A stretch of DNA of 64,000 nt from Chlorogloeopsis sp038404745 (GCF_038404745.2 NZ_JAYKTT020000089.1:24121-88120), one strand, 5' to 3'; shown: positions 44,690 through 52,942, numbered from the stretch's first letter. Notes: generated by a model not told the origin, from the sequence alone. Numbers and translations are program-made.

Positions 44690-44985
44690 AATTGACAAGC
44701 ATATTTCCAAGTTTCTTATTAATATTAACGTCATTTAAGATTCTTAACATTTGGTAACTACTTAATTTACGGCAGAATGTGAAAAAATGTATTTTAAGAT
44801 ACACTATTAGTATTTTATATAGCTACAACAGCTTTAGCACTAAACCTTGGGCAGAGTATATGAACATTTTGTGAAACTGTAGGAAAATCCAGACTAAATG
44901 TTGTGACTAGTAGCGAATCGTACGACATCATGGTCGTTAATATATATTCAGTCGAAGAAATAACAATTAAGCAACTACGTCGCCA

Positions 44986-46836
44986 ATGGATCAGCAGCCA
45001 ATGTCGCCTTCCCAAGATTTAAGTCAATTAGAACAACCAGAACAAAAAATTCATCTGCCGCGTACAAGCGAATCGGAAAACTTAAAGAAAATTCGCCACA
45101 CTACATCTCATGTCATGGCGATGGCAGTACAAAAGCTGTTTCCCAAAGCGCAAGTTACAATTGGCCCGTGGATAGAAAACGGCTTTTACTATGATTTTGA
45201 TCATCCAGAGCCATTTACTGAAAAGGATCTCAAAGCCATCAAGAAAGAGATGGATAAGATCATTAATCGGAAACTACCAGTAATTCGGGAAGAAGTTAGC
45301 CGCGAAGAAGCGGAACGGCGAATTAAAGAAATTAAGGAAACTTATAAGTTAGAAATTCTAGCAGATATTAAAGAAGAACCAATTACAATCTACCATTTGG
45401 GGAATGAATGGTGGGATTTGTGTGCCGGCCCCCACGTGGACAATACTAAAGAATTAAACCCGAAAGCGATTGAATTAGAAACTCTAGCAGGTGCTTACTG
45501 GCGTGGGGATGAAACTAAAGCACAATTGCAGCGGATCTACGGTACTGCTTGGGAAACGCCAGAACAATTAGCAGAATATAAACGGCGTAAAGAAGAAGCA
45601 CAGCGACGCGATCACCGCAAACTTGGTAAAGAACTGGGATTATTTGTATTTTCTGACTTAGTGGGGCCAGGGTTGCCATTGTGGACGCCAAAAGGAACTT
45701 TATTGCGGAGTCTTCTAGAAGACTTTCTCAAACAAGAGCAGCTAAAACGTGGTTATTTACCAGTTGTAACACCGCATATTGGCAGAGTGGATTTATTTAA
45801 AGCTTCTGGACACTGGCAGAAGTACAAAGAAGACTTGTTCCCAATGATGGCAGAGAATGAGGAAGCAGCGGCACACGAACAAGGCTTTGTTCTCAAAGCC
45901 ATGAATTGTCCCTTCCACATTCAAATATATAAGAGTGAGTTGCGCTCTTACCGAGAACTACCAATACGCTTCGCAGAATTTGGCACTGTTTACCGCTATG
46001 AACAATCAGGAGAATTGGGTGGATTAACGCGAGTACGGGGTTTTACTCAAGATGATGCTCATATATTTGTCACCCCAGAACAGCTTGATAGCGAATTCCT
46101 CAACGTGGTGGACTTAATCTTGTCAGTTATTAAGATTCTTAAATTAGATCAAAACTTCAAGGCAAGACTGAGCTTCCGCGATCCAACTAGCGATAAGTAT
46201 ATTGGTTCCGATGACGCTTGGGACAAAGCTGAAGGTGCAATCCGGCGAGCAGTGGAAACTTTGGGCATGAATCACTTTGAGGGTATCGGTGAAGCTGCGT
46301 TTTATGGCCCCAAATTAGATTTTATTGTCCGCGATGCTTTAGACAGAGAATGGCAATTGGGAACTGTGCAGGTTGATTACAACTTGCCAGAAAGATTTGA
46401 TTTGGAGTATGTTGCCGAAGATGGTTCTCGCAAACGTCCGGTGATGATCCACCGTGCGCCTTTTGGTTCTCTAGAAAGACTCATCGGTATCTTAATCGAA
46501 GAGTATGCAGGAGATTTTCCTTTGTGGTTAGCGCCAGTACAAATCAGATTGCTGCCAGTTAGTGAAGTACAGTTGGATTTCGCCAAACAAGTGGCGGCAA
46601 AAATGTTAGCACAGGGTATTCGTGCTGAGGTGGATACTAGTGGCGATCGCTTGGGTAAACTCATTCGCAATGCCGAAAAAGAGAAGATCCCCGTGATGGC
46701 AGTAGTGGGAGCAAAAGAAGTGGAAACAAATTCTTTGAGCATCCGTACTCGTGCAAATGGAGAATTAGGGACTATACCTATTGACGAAGTTTTAGGTAAG
46801 ATGAAGGAAGCGATCGCCAACTTCAAGATTTTTTAA
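44986..46836 (+). CDS. thrS: threonyl-tRNA synthetase
   Basis: 616 aa. It charges tRNA-Thr. The TGS (N1) domain is absent: the protein starts directly with a short leader and the N2 editing domain (IRHTTSHVMAMAVQKLFPKAQVTIGPWIENGFYYDF; H-x3-H present), as in other cyanobacterial ThrRS. Class II motifs follow: LKRGYLPVVTPHIGRVDL, MNCPFHIQIYKSELRSYRELPIRFAEFGTVYRYEQSGELGGLTRVRGFTQDDAHIF (motif 2), FYGPKLDFIVRDALDREWQLGTVQVD and PVMIHRAPFGSLERLIGILIEEY (motif 3). An anticodon-binding domain ends the protein. The 250-bp upstream region shows no clear T-box or hairpin. Confidence 0.96.
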   Translation: MDQQPMSPSQDLSQLEQPEQKIHLPRTSESENLKKIRHTTSHVMAMAVQKLFPKAQVTIGPWIENGFYYDFDHPEPFTEKDLKAIKKEMDKIINRKLPVIREEVSREEAERRIKEIKETYKLEILADIKEEPITIYHLGNEWWDLCAGPHVDNTKELNPKAIELETLAGAYWRGDETKAQLQRIYGTAWETPEQLAEYKRRKEEAQRRDHRKLGKELGLFVFSDLVGPGLPLWTPKGTLLRSLLEDFLKQEQLKRGYLPVVTPHIGRVDLFKASGHWQKYKEDLFPMMAENEEAAAHEQGFVLKAMNCPFHIQIYKSELRSYRELPIRFAEFGTVYRYEQSGELGGLTRVRGFTQDDAHIFVTPEQLDSEFLNVVDLILSVIKILKLDQNFKARLSFRDPTSDKYIGSDDAWDKAEGAIRRAVETLGMNHFEGIGEAAFYGPKLDFIVRDALDREWQLGTVQVDYNLPERFDLEYVAEDGSRKRPVMIHRAPFGSLERLIGILIEEYAGDFPLWLAPVQIRLLPVSEVQLDFAKQVAAKMLAQGIRAEVDTSGDRLGKLIRNAEKEKIPVMAVVGAKEVETNSLSIRTRANGELGTIPIDEVLGKMKEAIANFKIF

Positions 46837-46846
46837 CAAGTTGTGG

Positions 46847-46863
46847 GGTGGGTATTGCCCACC
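46847..46863. repeat. GGTGGG-CCCACC palindrome (REP-like), left of the ParE-type pair
   Basis: GGTGGG (46847-46852) and CCCACC (46858-46863) enclose TATTG. The same GGTGGGCATTGCCCACC-like palindrome recurs on the other side of the toxin-antitoxin pair and in clusters around the RAYT transposase at 57 kb. It is 11 bp after the thrS stop. Confidence 0.6.
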
Positions 46864-46903
46864 TGACATAATTGCAATATAAATTAACTAAAAAATTAGA
46901 TTT

Positions 46904-47092
46904 ATGAGTAGTGCAAAACAAAAGATACAATCTCTTTTGAATCAATTGCCTGATAATTGTTCCATAGAAGATGTGCAATATCATTTATATGTAATTGAAA
47001 CAGTTCGTCGCGGTTTAGAAGTAGTCGAACACCAAGGAACAAGAACTCAAAATGAGGCCGAAGAACGATTGAACAAATGGCTTATAAAGTAG
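46904..47092 (+). CDS. antitoxin of a ParE/RelE-type module
   Basis: 62 aa (MSSAKQKIQSLLNQLPDNCSIEDVQYHLYVIETVRRGLEVVEHQGTRTQNEAEERLNKWLIK). The helical start and the Y-x-L-x-V-I-x-x-V-R-x-G-L segment match small antitoxins that pair with ParE-like toxins in many bacteria. The last 16 nt overlap the toxin gene, which is the usual coupling. Expected role: bind and inhibit the toxin and repress the promoter. No DNA-binding motif can be seen by eye. Confidence 0.8.
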   Translation: MSSAKQKIQSLLNQLPDNCSIEDVQYHLYVIETVRRGLEVVEHQGTRTQNEAEERLNKWLIK

Positions 47093-47376
47093 TGTGGTCC
47101 CCCAAAGCATTGGAAGATGTAGAAGCAATTGCCATATATATAGCTCGTGACTCGGCTTCCTATGCTGCGGCAGTAGTAAAGAAAATACTTGATGCAACTA
47201 TTCACATCAGTAAATCTCCATTTTCCGGTCAACCTGTGCCAGAGTTTGGTGATGATAATATCAGAGAATATTCGGTATTCACTTACCGAATGATTTACCG
47301 AATTCAGAAAGATATTATCACTATTGCCGCAGTTATTTATGGGAAAAGACTGTTGGATAAATTTGATATAGATTAA
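47077..47376 (+). CDS. ParE/RelE-family toxin
   Basis: 99 aa. The RelE/ParE fold pattern is clear: YKVVWSPKALEDVEAIAIYIARDS (strand-helix start with W-S-P-x-A-x-x-D-x-E/L), VVKKILDATIHISKSPFSGQPVPEFGDDNIREYSVFTYRMIYRIQKDIITIAAVIYGKRLL. The conserved Arg in R-M-I-Y-R-I and the C-terminal basic residues are in place. ParE members poison DNA gyrase; RelE members cut mRNA at the ribosome. The Y-R-M-I-Y-R-I pattern leans to ParE, but this is not decisive. Small palindromes flank the pair on both sides. Confidence 0.85.
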   Translation: MAYKVVWSPKALEDVEAIAIYIARDSASYAAAVVKKILDATIHISKSPFSGQPVPEFGDDNIREYSVFTYRMIYRIQKDIITIAAVIYGKRLLDKFDID

Positions 47377-47401
47377 AAATCGATATCAAGCTCTAGAGTG
47401 T

Positions 47402-47421
47402 GGGTGGGCATTGCCCATCCC
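47402..47421. repeat. GGTGGGCA palindrome (REP-like), right of the ParE-type pair
   Basis: GGGTGGGCA with TGCCCATCCC forms a near-perfect inverted repeat. It lies 25 bp after the toxin stop and is related to the copy at 46847 and to the 57-kb clusters. No gene is seen in 47377-47589 besides this. Confidence 0.55.
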
Positions 47422-47589
47422 AATTTCTAGACGAACAACATAAAAATATTACTTTTTCATACCTCTTCTTCTGGCAATGGGATGATGAGTAAGTAAGGGA
47501 GCCAAAAGCTATGAGCCAAAATAATTTATTAGTTCTAGATTCTAATTTTTGTATTCTAAGCTCTAATTTTTGCATTCTGCATTTTATTC

Positions 47590-47976
47590 ATGGAAACTCC
47601 CATCGAGAGAATTCGTTTATCCCAAACAGCTAAAGAACAACTGATCAGACTCAAACGCATTACCAAAATCGATCAATGGAACATATTATGTCGTTGGGCA
47701 TTTTGTCGTTCCCTTGCTGAACCAACTCTACCCTCCCCAATTCCAATTCCTCAAGATAGTAACGTCGAGATGAGTTGGCGTGTTTTTGGTGGCGAAATGT
47801 CGGACATTTTGCTTTTGGCACTGAAACAACGCTGCTACAACGACAATCTAGCTACAGATACAGAAACCCTCATTACACAATTTCGCTTACATTTACATCG
47901 TGGTATTGGATATTTAGCAGGCGATCCAAGTATCAAGAAAATTGAAGATTTGATTGAATTAGCGACCAAAAATTGA
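47590..47976 (+). CDS. dndE: DNA phosphorothioation protein DndE
   Basis: 128 aa. It matches DndE: METPIERIRLSQTAKEQLIRLKRITKIDQWNILCRWAFCRSLAEP, MSWRVFGGEMSDILLLALKQRC and FRLHLHRGIGYLAGD are characteristic blocks. In phosphorothioation systems DndE binds nicked DNA and works with DndA, DndB, DndC and DndD, which replace a non-bridging oxygen of the backbone with sulfur. Here no other modification gene follows; the next one is the phosphorothioation-associated methyltransferase at 48140. The rest of the system must lie elsewhere or be lost. Confidence 0.9.
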   Translation: METPIERIRLSQTAKEQLIRLKRITKIDQWNILCRWAFCRSLAEPTLPSPIPIPQDSNVEMSWRVFGGEMSDILLLALKQRCYNDNLATDTETLITQFRLHLHRGIGYLAGDPSIKKIEDLIELATKN

Positions 47977-48007
47977 AATTATGGTTAGTGGTTAGTAGCA
48001 ATTAACG

Positions 48008-48062
48008 CCCTCAGGCTGTAAGCCTGGGGCTATACGAACAAAGCCTGCCTCCGCAGGTTTAT
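48008..48062. repeat. two palindromic repeats between the dnd-type genes
   Basis: CAGGCT (48012-48017) pairs with AGCCTG (48021-48026), and AAGCCTGC (48041-48048) pairs with GCAGGTTT (48053-48060, one mismatch). These are common cyanobacterial intergenic repeats. An ACTACTAACTACTAACTACTA stretch follows. Confidence 0.55.
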
Positions 48063-48139
48063 AATATGCATCTTCATATCGAAACTGTATATAACTACTA
48101 ACTACTAACTACTACCTATTAACAAATTCAAATGCTCTT

Positions 48140-49591
48140 ATGTCTGAGAGCTATATAGAAATTGAGCGCCACAGAGCTGCAATTGTTCGCACTGACTTAT
48201 CCCGCCCAGTGCGATTAGCTATAGAATGGGCAATCTTAAACAAAGATACTACATTTTTTGACTACGGCTGTGGTTATGGCGGTGATGTAGAGCGAGTAGC
48301 AAATTTAGGCTACACCAGCGCAGGCTGGGATCCTTACTACTATCCCGATCGCGATCGCATTATTAGTGATGTGGTGAACTTGGGTTACATTCTCAACGTG
48401 ATTGAAGATCCCAAGGAGCGCTGTCAAGCTCTATTAACAGCTTGGCAACTGACGCGTAAAGTTTTAATTGTCGCTGCTCAAGTGCTAATTAATGCTCCTA
48501 GCCGCAATCTCATACCTTATGGCGATGGTGTAGTGACTCGCCACAATACTTTTCAGAAATATTACCAACAAGAAGAACTCAAAAAATACATTGATGAAAC
48601 GCTAAATGTAGATGCCGTACCTGTAGCGCTGGGTGTTTATTTTGTCTTTCGAGATGAAGCTGAGAAAGAAGCTTATAAGGCGATACGCTTTTTCTCAAAA
48701 AATTCGACGCCAAGAATCCGCATTCCTGTGAAGCGGTTTGAAGACTACCAAGATATCTTGCAACCATTGATGGCTTTTTATACAAAACGTGGCAGACTGC
48801 CCGTTAAAAGTGAATTGGTAAATGAACAGGAATTATTGAAAGAGTTTGGTAGTTTTCGGCGTGCCTTTGCTGTGGTTTTGCAAGTAACTGACGAAGCAGA
48901 ATGGGATGCGATCGCCTACCGTCGTTCTCTTGACATTCAAGTATATATCGCTCTCACCCATTTTGAAGTTCGTCCTGCTTGGCAAAAATTAGCACCAGAA
49001 ATGCGTCACGACATCAAAGCCTTTTTTGGTAATTACGAAGAAGCTTGCCAAGTCGCTGATGACAAGCTGTTTAGCTTAGGTAAACCAAATGTAGTCAAAG
49101 CTGCTTGCAACAAAAGCAAAGTTGGCAAACATACACGTGGCGCTCTATACGTTCATGTTTCTGCACTGTGTGAACTCGATCCCTTACTACGAATTTACGA
49201 AGGCTGCGCTAGCCGTACCATCGGGCGAGTTGATGGAGCCTCAATTATAAAGTTTTATACAGACCAACCGCAAATATCTTACCTATTTTACCCGGATTTT
49301 GATACTGATCCTCATCCGGCGTTAAAAGCAAGTATCACTATTGACTTAAAAACTTTAAGTATAACTCATAGAGACTACGAAAATAGAGCAAATCCGCCCA
49401 TCTTGCATCGCAAAGAAACATTTGTGACTTCTACTTATTCTCTCTATGAAGAATTTACTCAACTGACCCAAAAAGAACAGCAACTAGGGTTATTGAAGCA
49501 AAAAAGCGATATCGGCACTCGCGAAGGCTGGGCAAAATGTCTTCTAGAACATGGGGTAGAAATTAGAGGGCATCAAGTTTATCGAATTTGA
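48140..49591 (+). CDS. DNA phosphorothioation-associated putative methyltransferase
   Basis: 483 aa. The start is a Rossmann-like SAM fold: RPVRLAIEWAILNKDTTFFDYGCGYGGDVERVANLGYTSAGWDPYYYPDRDRIISDVVNLGYILNVIEDPKERCQAL. The motif DYGCGYGGDV is SAM motif I. The rest (HNTFQKYYQQEELKKYIDETLNVDAVPVALGVYFVFRDE and on) is typical of a family associated with dnd genes. Function in phosphorothioation is inferred from gene linkage in the family, not proven. It follows dndE by 165 bp on the same strand. The last 250 residues are of unknown fold. No damage is seen. Confidence 0.88.
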   Translation: MSESYIEIERHRAAIVRTDLSRPVRLAIEWAILNKDTTFFDYGCGYGGDVERVANLGYTSAGWDPYYYPDRDRIISDVVNLGYILNVIEDPKERCQALLTAWQLTRKVLIVAAQVLINAPSRNLIPYGDGVVTRHNTFQKYYQQEELKKYIDETLNVDAVPVALGVYFVFRDEAEKEAYKAIRFFSKNSTPRIRIPVKRFEDYQDILQPLMAFYTKRGRLPVKSELVNEQELLKEFGSFRRAFAVVLQVTDEAEWDAIAYRRSLDIQVYIALTHFEVRPAWQKLAPEMRHDIKAFFGNYEEACQVADDKLFSLGKPNVVKAACNKSKVGKHTRGALYVHVSALCELDPLLRIYEGCASRTIGRVDGASIIKFYTDQPQISYLFYPDFDTDPHPALKASITIDLKTLSITHRDYENRANPPILHRKETFVTSTYSLYEEFTQLTQKEQQLGLLKQKSDIGTREGWAKCLLEHGVEIRGHQVYRI

Positions 49592-49675
49592 AAAAGGGAA
49601 TGGGTGATAGGTTACAGGGAACACAATAGCTTCTTAATGAAACTTAAGGGACTACTAGGGCTGTAGGAACCAAAA

Positions 49676-49720
49676 ATTTCTCTTTCTAGTCCCTAGTCCT
49701 AGCTCCTAGCCCCTAATTTT
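49676..49720. repeat. CTAGTCCC-type dispersed repeat tract
   Basis: CTAGTCCCTAGTCCTAGCTCC with CTAGCCCC follows at about 49686, in the 290-bp spacer between the methyltransferase and ampG-like genes. Nothing else is seen in that spacer. Confidence 0.5.
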
Positions 49721-49882
49721 AAGTTAGGCAAATTGGCACTAAATAACACACTTGCTGTGGCAATATATTTCAATCTCCAGCCAGATAAATATACAAAATA
49801 TACATAAGTCTTATAACTCAAAAAAACTTTTTATTGTAATTCTTGATATGTATTAACTAGATCCTTACGGAATTTCAAAGCT

Positions 49883-51181
49883 GTGAAACCAATTCAATCA
49901 CTGCTAAAAGTATTTGAGAGCCGCAAGATGGCGGCTTTGTTATTACTAGGTTTTGCATCAGGTTTACCTTTATTATTAATTGGTAATACCCTTAAGGCTT
50001 GGATGACCGTAGAAAAAGTTGATTTGGCAGCTATTGGCTGGTTTAGCCTTGCTAGTTTACCTTATTCATTAAAGTTTCTTTGGTCACCATTTCTGGATCG
50101 GTTTACTCCCCCATTTTTAGGACGGCGGCGGGGTTGGTTGCTCATCACACAGATAGCCTTGATTATAGCGATCGCCTTCATGGCTTTCCAACAACCCAAA
50201 CAAGGCTTACAGCTTTTAGCCATCAACGCCATAATCATTGCTTTTTTGAGTGCAACTCAAGATATCGCCTCTGATGCTTATCGCACAGACGTTTTGACCG
50301 AATTAGAAATGGGGGCGGGTGCAGCAGTTTTTATTCTTGGTTATCGAATTGCTTTATTAGTAGCAGGTGCTTTGGCGCTAATACTCGCTGATCGTATACC
50401 TTGGTCATCAGTTTACTTATTGATGGCAGGTGTGATGATAATTGGTATTCTAGGTAGCCTATTTGCACCAGAACCAAAAGAAATAACTCCTCCCACTTCC
50501 TTAGCCGAAGCGGTAGTCTTACCGTTTAGAGAATTTTTCCAGCGCAGAGGTGTAATCTCAGGCTTATTGGTTCTATTGTTTATCACCCTCTATAAACTAG
50601 GCGATGCCTTACTGAGCAATATGGCTACCCCCTTCTTGCTAACTATCGGTTTTACCAAAACTGATATCGGGGCAATACAGGTAGGAATGGGATTAATTGC
50701 TACTATTATGGGTGCCTTAGCAGGTGGTGCCATTTTGAGTAAAATTGGTATCAATCGCTCACTTTGGGTTTTTGGTGCGCTGCAAGCCTTGAGTAACATT
50801 GCTTACTTTGTACTAGCCCAACCTCAATTTGCTAAAAACTATCAATTACTGGTGCTTACCATTAACATCGAAAATTTTTGTGGTGGTTTAGGAACAGCCG
50901 CCTTTGTGGCATTTTTGATGAGTTTGTGCAACCAACGGTTTTCTGCAACTCAGTATGCATTGCTCTCTAGCTTGATGGCTGTCAGCCGTGACATCCTAGC
51001 TGCTCCAGCCGGATCGATTGCACAAAGCACGGGTTGGCCTTTGTTTTTCCTAATCACAATCGTCGCTGCGGTGCCGGGGTTACTGCTTTTGCCTATCTTT
51101 GCCCCCTGGAACCCTAAACCAGTAGCAATTAAGAGACCAGGACTTGACGATGAGGAAGATGATATATGGGGCAGAAATTAA
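49883..51181 (+). CDS. AmpG-like MFS permease
   Basis: 432 aa from a GTG start with twelve likely hydrophobic segments. It opens MKPIQSLLKVFESRKMAALLLLGFASGLPLLLIGNTLKAWM, the AmpG pattern, with conserved loops LKFLWSPFLDRF, GRRRGWL and SATQDIASDAYRTDVL. AmpG proteins import anhydro-muropeptides for peptidoglycan recycling, which fits with the lytic transglycosylase at 26-28 kb; in cyanobacteria the substrate has not been proven. The hydrophilic tail (KRPGLDDEEDDIWGRN) overlaps the next gene by 16 nt. Confidence 0.88.
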   Translation: MKPIQSLLKVFESRKMAALLLLGFASGLPLLLIGNTLKAWMTVEKVDLAAIGWFSLASLPYSLKFLWSPFLDRFTPPFLGRRRGWLLITQIALIIAIAFMAFQQPKQGLQLLAINAIIIAFLSATQDIASDAYRTDVLTELEMGAGAAVFILGYRIALLVAGALALILADRIPWSSVYLLMAGVMIIGILGSLFAPEPKEITPPTSLAEAVVLPFREFFQRRGVISGLLVLLFITLYKLGDALLSNMATPFLLTIGFTKTDIGAIQVGMGLIATIMGALAGGAILSKIGINRSLWVFGALQALSNIAYFVLAQPQFAKNYQLLVLTINIENFCGGLGTAAFVAFLMSLCNQRFSATQYALLSSLMAVSRDILAAPAGSIAQSTGWPLFFLITIVAAVPGLLLLPIFAPWNPKPVAIKRPGLDDEEDDIWGRN

Positions 51182-51576
51182 TTATTGTTGTTGCTACAAC
51201 TATTCTTTTATTCACTGGACTCTTGCTTGGCTATGTTCTTTCCCAATTAGTTTTGGGGTATCTGGCACTTAACCTGTTGACTTTCTTGGGGACATTTAGC
51301 CTAATTTTAATTTTTGGTACGCTTTATTACGTTTTATTTTGGGAATTGCGCAGACAACAATCTCGCTCATCACAGCGAGTAACTAAAATTTCTGCTAATC
51401 AGCGGATAGTTGATAGTCGTCTCAGAAACAAACTGATTGCGAAGTTAGATGGTGATGCTACCACAGCAGAACGTTTAATAGAGCAAGCAAAGTTGGATAA
51501 TCCTGGTATGCCAGAAAGTTGGTATTGGGAAAGAGTGATTGCTGATGTAGAACGTGAACTAGGCGATCGCAAATAA
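51166..51576 (+). CDS. small membrane protein, unknown function
   Basis: 136 aa. Two hydrophobic segments (LIIVVATTILLFTGLLLGYVL and LALNLLTFLGTFSLILIFGTLYYVLF) precede a basic linker and a soluble C-terminal part (SRLRNKLIAKLDGDATTAERLIEQAKLDNPGMPESWYWERVIADVERELGDRK). The C-terminal pattern is recognisable in a family of cyanobacterial proteins of unknown function. Overlap of 16 nt with the ampG-like gene implies co-translation. Confidence 0.75.
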   Translation: MGQKLIIVVATTILLFTGLLLGYVLSQLVLGYLALNLLTFLGTFSLILIFGTLYYVLFWELRRQQSRSSQRVTKISANQRIVDSRLRNKLIAKLDGDATTAERLIEQAKLDNPGMPESWYWERVIADVERELGDRK

Positions 51577-51650
51577 AAAGTAAAGGGACTAGGGACTCGT
51601 GACTGGGGACTAGGAACAAAAGCGAAAAATTAGGGAAGGGGCTTTAACTG

Positions 51651-51741
51651 ATGCCAAGGTTAGCGAGCGCAAGAAGGCGGGTGCGGCACGGGCAGAAAAA
51701 TTGAAAATTTTTCTGCTGTAGTCCTTAGCCGACCTTGGCAT
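51651..51741. other. 91-bp nested inverted-repeat element (possible structured RNA or MITE-like repeat)
   Basis: Outer arms ATGCCAAGGT (51651-51660) and ACCTTGGCAT (51732-51741) are perfectly complementary. Inside, GCAGAAAAATT (51692-51702) pairs with AATTTTTCTGC (51706-51716) around GAA. The element lies between two genes on the plus strand, after a CTAGTCCC-type tract (51580-51615). No RNA family is recognised. The remaining spacer to 51841 shows nothing. Confidence 0.5.
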
Positions 51742-51841
51742 TTAGTTTTCTTCACATTACCCCCCGAACACCGCTAAAATATATTCCAGTTAAATTAACA
51801 AATCTTTAGCTAATTCTCAGAAAGCTAACCTCACATTCAAT

Positions 51842-52105
51842 ATGGCTATATTTCGTCAGTATATTGCACCACTACTTGTAGTAGTAATATTTTTGCTTGC
51901 CCTGGTGGCAGTTAGCGCTCGCATATTTTTGCCTTCAGATATGGCAGCACCCGCACCGATTGAAGATGGGGGAATAGGGAGAGGAGTCAGCCGCTTGAGT
52001 ACACCCGATATGAGCGGACTGGCGTTGAGAGATGAGGAGAGTTTTTTCTCTGTGTCTTCACCTTTTGATCTGAGCGTATCATCTTCTGCACCTCTAATTT
52101 TCTGA
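51842..52105 (+). CDS. small anchored protein, unknown function
   Basis: 87 aa. It has a strong N-terminal hydrophobic segment (YIAPLLVVVIFLLALVAVSARIFLPSDMAAPAPIED, residues 7-28) and a Ser-rich tail (LALRDEESFFSVSSPFDLSVSSSAPLIF). The first 40 residues read like a conserved cyanobacterial small protein, whereas the tail (GGIGRGVSRLS and on) is encoded by GGGGGAATAGGGAGAGG-type sequence and may be repeat-derived. It lies 20 bp upstream of the GNAT gene, possibly in one transcript. No function is assigned. Confidence 0.6.
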   Translation: MAIFRQYIAPLLVVVIFLLALVAVSARIFLPSDMAAPAPIEDGGIGRGVSRLSTPDMSGLALRDEESFFSVSSPFDLSVSSSAPLIF

Positions 52106-52125
52106 AGTCGCCATCAAAAATACTA

Positions 52126-52677
52126 GTGAGCGTAAATACTACTTTGGCTGAGGAACTACTACCGGGATACAGCATTAAGCGTGGTTCTATTATGGATCGG
52201 GCAATGCTAATCAGGTTCATGCACCTGACTTACCAGGATATGTTTCCTACTCAGGATTTTTCCCATCTATCGCACACGGTTGAACAATATTTCTCTGACA
52301 ACACTCCGTTGTGGTGGGTAGAGGAAGAGGACAAGGGGACGCGGGGACAAGGGAACAAAAATGAGGATATTTCTTCCAATCTCCCCCACTCTTCCACTGC
52401 TGTTGTCGGTTGCTTGTGGATGGGAAATGCGATTGACCAAGTCAGTGGCGATCGCCACGCTCATATCTTTTTACTTTATGTTGTACCAGAATATCGGCGA
52501 CGAGGTATTGGTACAGCTTTAATGAAGTATGCAGAAGCATGGGCAAAAAACAGAGGCGATCGCCAAATTGGGTTACAAGTTTTTCCATCCAATCAAGCCG
52601 CTCTGAATCTTTATAATCAGTTAGGTTATCAAACCCAATCTTTTTGGATGTTAAAACCTCTGTATCCAAAAGCATAG
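52126..52677 (+). CDS. GNAT-family N-acetyltransferase
   Basis: 183 aa from a GTG start. The acetyltransferase motif A is clear: HAHIFLLYVVPEYRRRGIGTALMKYAEAWAKNRGDRQIGLQVFPSNQAALNLYNQLGYQTQSFWMLKPL (R/Q-R-R-G-I-G at about residues 125-130). This is a RimI-like GNAT; the substrate is unknown. Residues 67-90 (EEEDKGTRGQGNKNEDISSN) come from a GGACAAGGGGACGCGGGGAC repeat tract that sits in frame between the first helices and the core strand WWV...VVGCLWMG. The insertion probably forms a surface loop. Confidence 0.85.
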   Translation: MSVNTTLAEELLPGYSIKRGSIMDRAMLIRFMHLTYQDMFPTQDFSHLSHTVEQYFSDNTPLWWVEEEDKGTRGQGNKNEDISSNLPHSSTAVVGCLWMGNAIDQVSGDRHAHIFLLYVVPEYRRRGIGTALMKYAEAWAKNRGDRQIGLQVFPSNQAALNLYNQLGYQTQSFWMLKPLYPKA

Positions 52678-52839
52678 GTATTGTATACTTCCAGCATGAT
52701 TTCCATCAAGGGCATGGAAGTGTAGTATAAATATTCAAAAATCATTTCCCTTGTAACTCTACACCCTGAAACCCTCACCCCCCTAAACCCTTACACCTTT
52801 TGTTAAGTAATTTTTACGAGTCGTGAAATAGCTCCCTTT

Positions 52840-52885
52840 TGACCCAAGAATCCCTCGTTTTATAAACGCGGGAGTGTCAATGCCA
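52840..52885. repeat. hairpin resembling an IS200/IS605 end
   Basis: CCCTCGTTTTATAAACGCGGG forms an imperfect dyad (CCC-CGTTT / AAACG-GGG) preceded by GACCCAAGAAT and followed by AGTGTCAA. Many TnpB-type elements of cyanobacteria end in GGGATTCTTGGG next to such a hairpin. No transposase is present, so this would be a solo end. It lies upstream of the HEAT-repeat gene. Confidence 0.3.
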
Positions 52886-52942
52886 CGATCCAAAATTAAA
52901 AAGGGTGTGGTAAGTGGCAGTAGGTAATGGTACTTTTGATGT

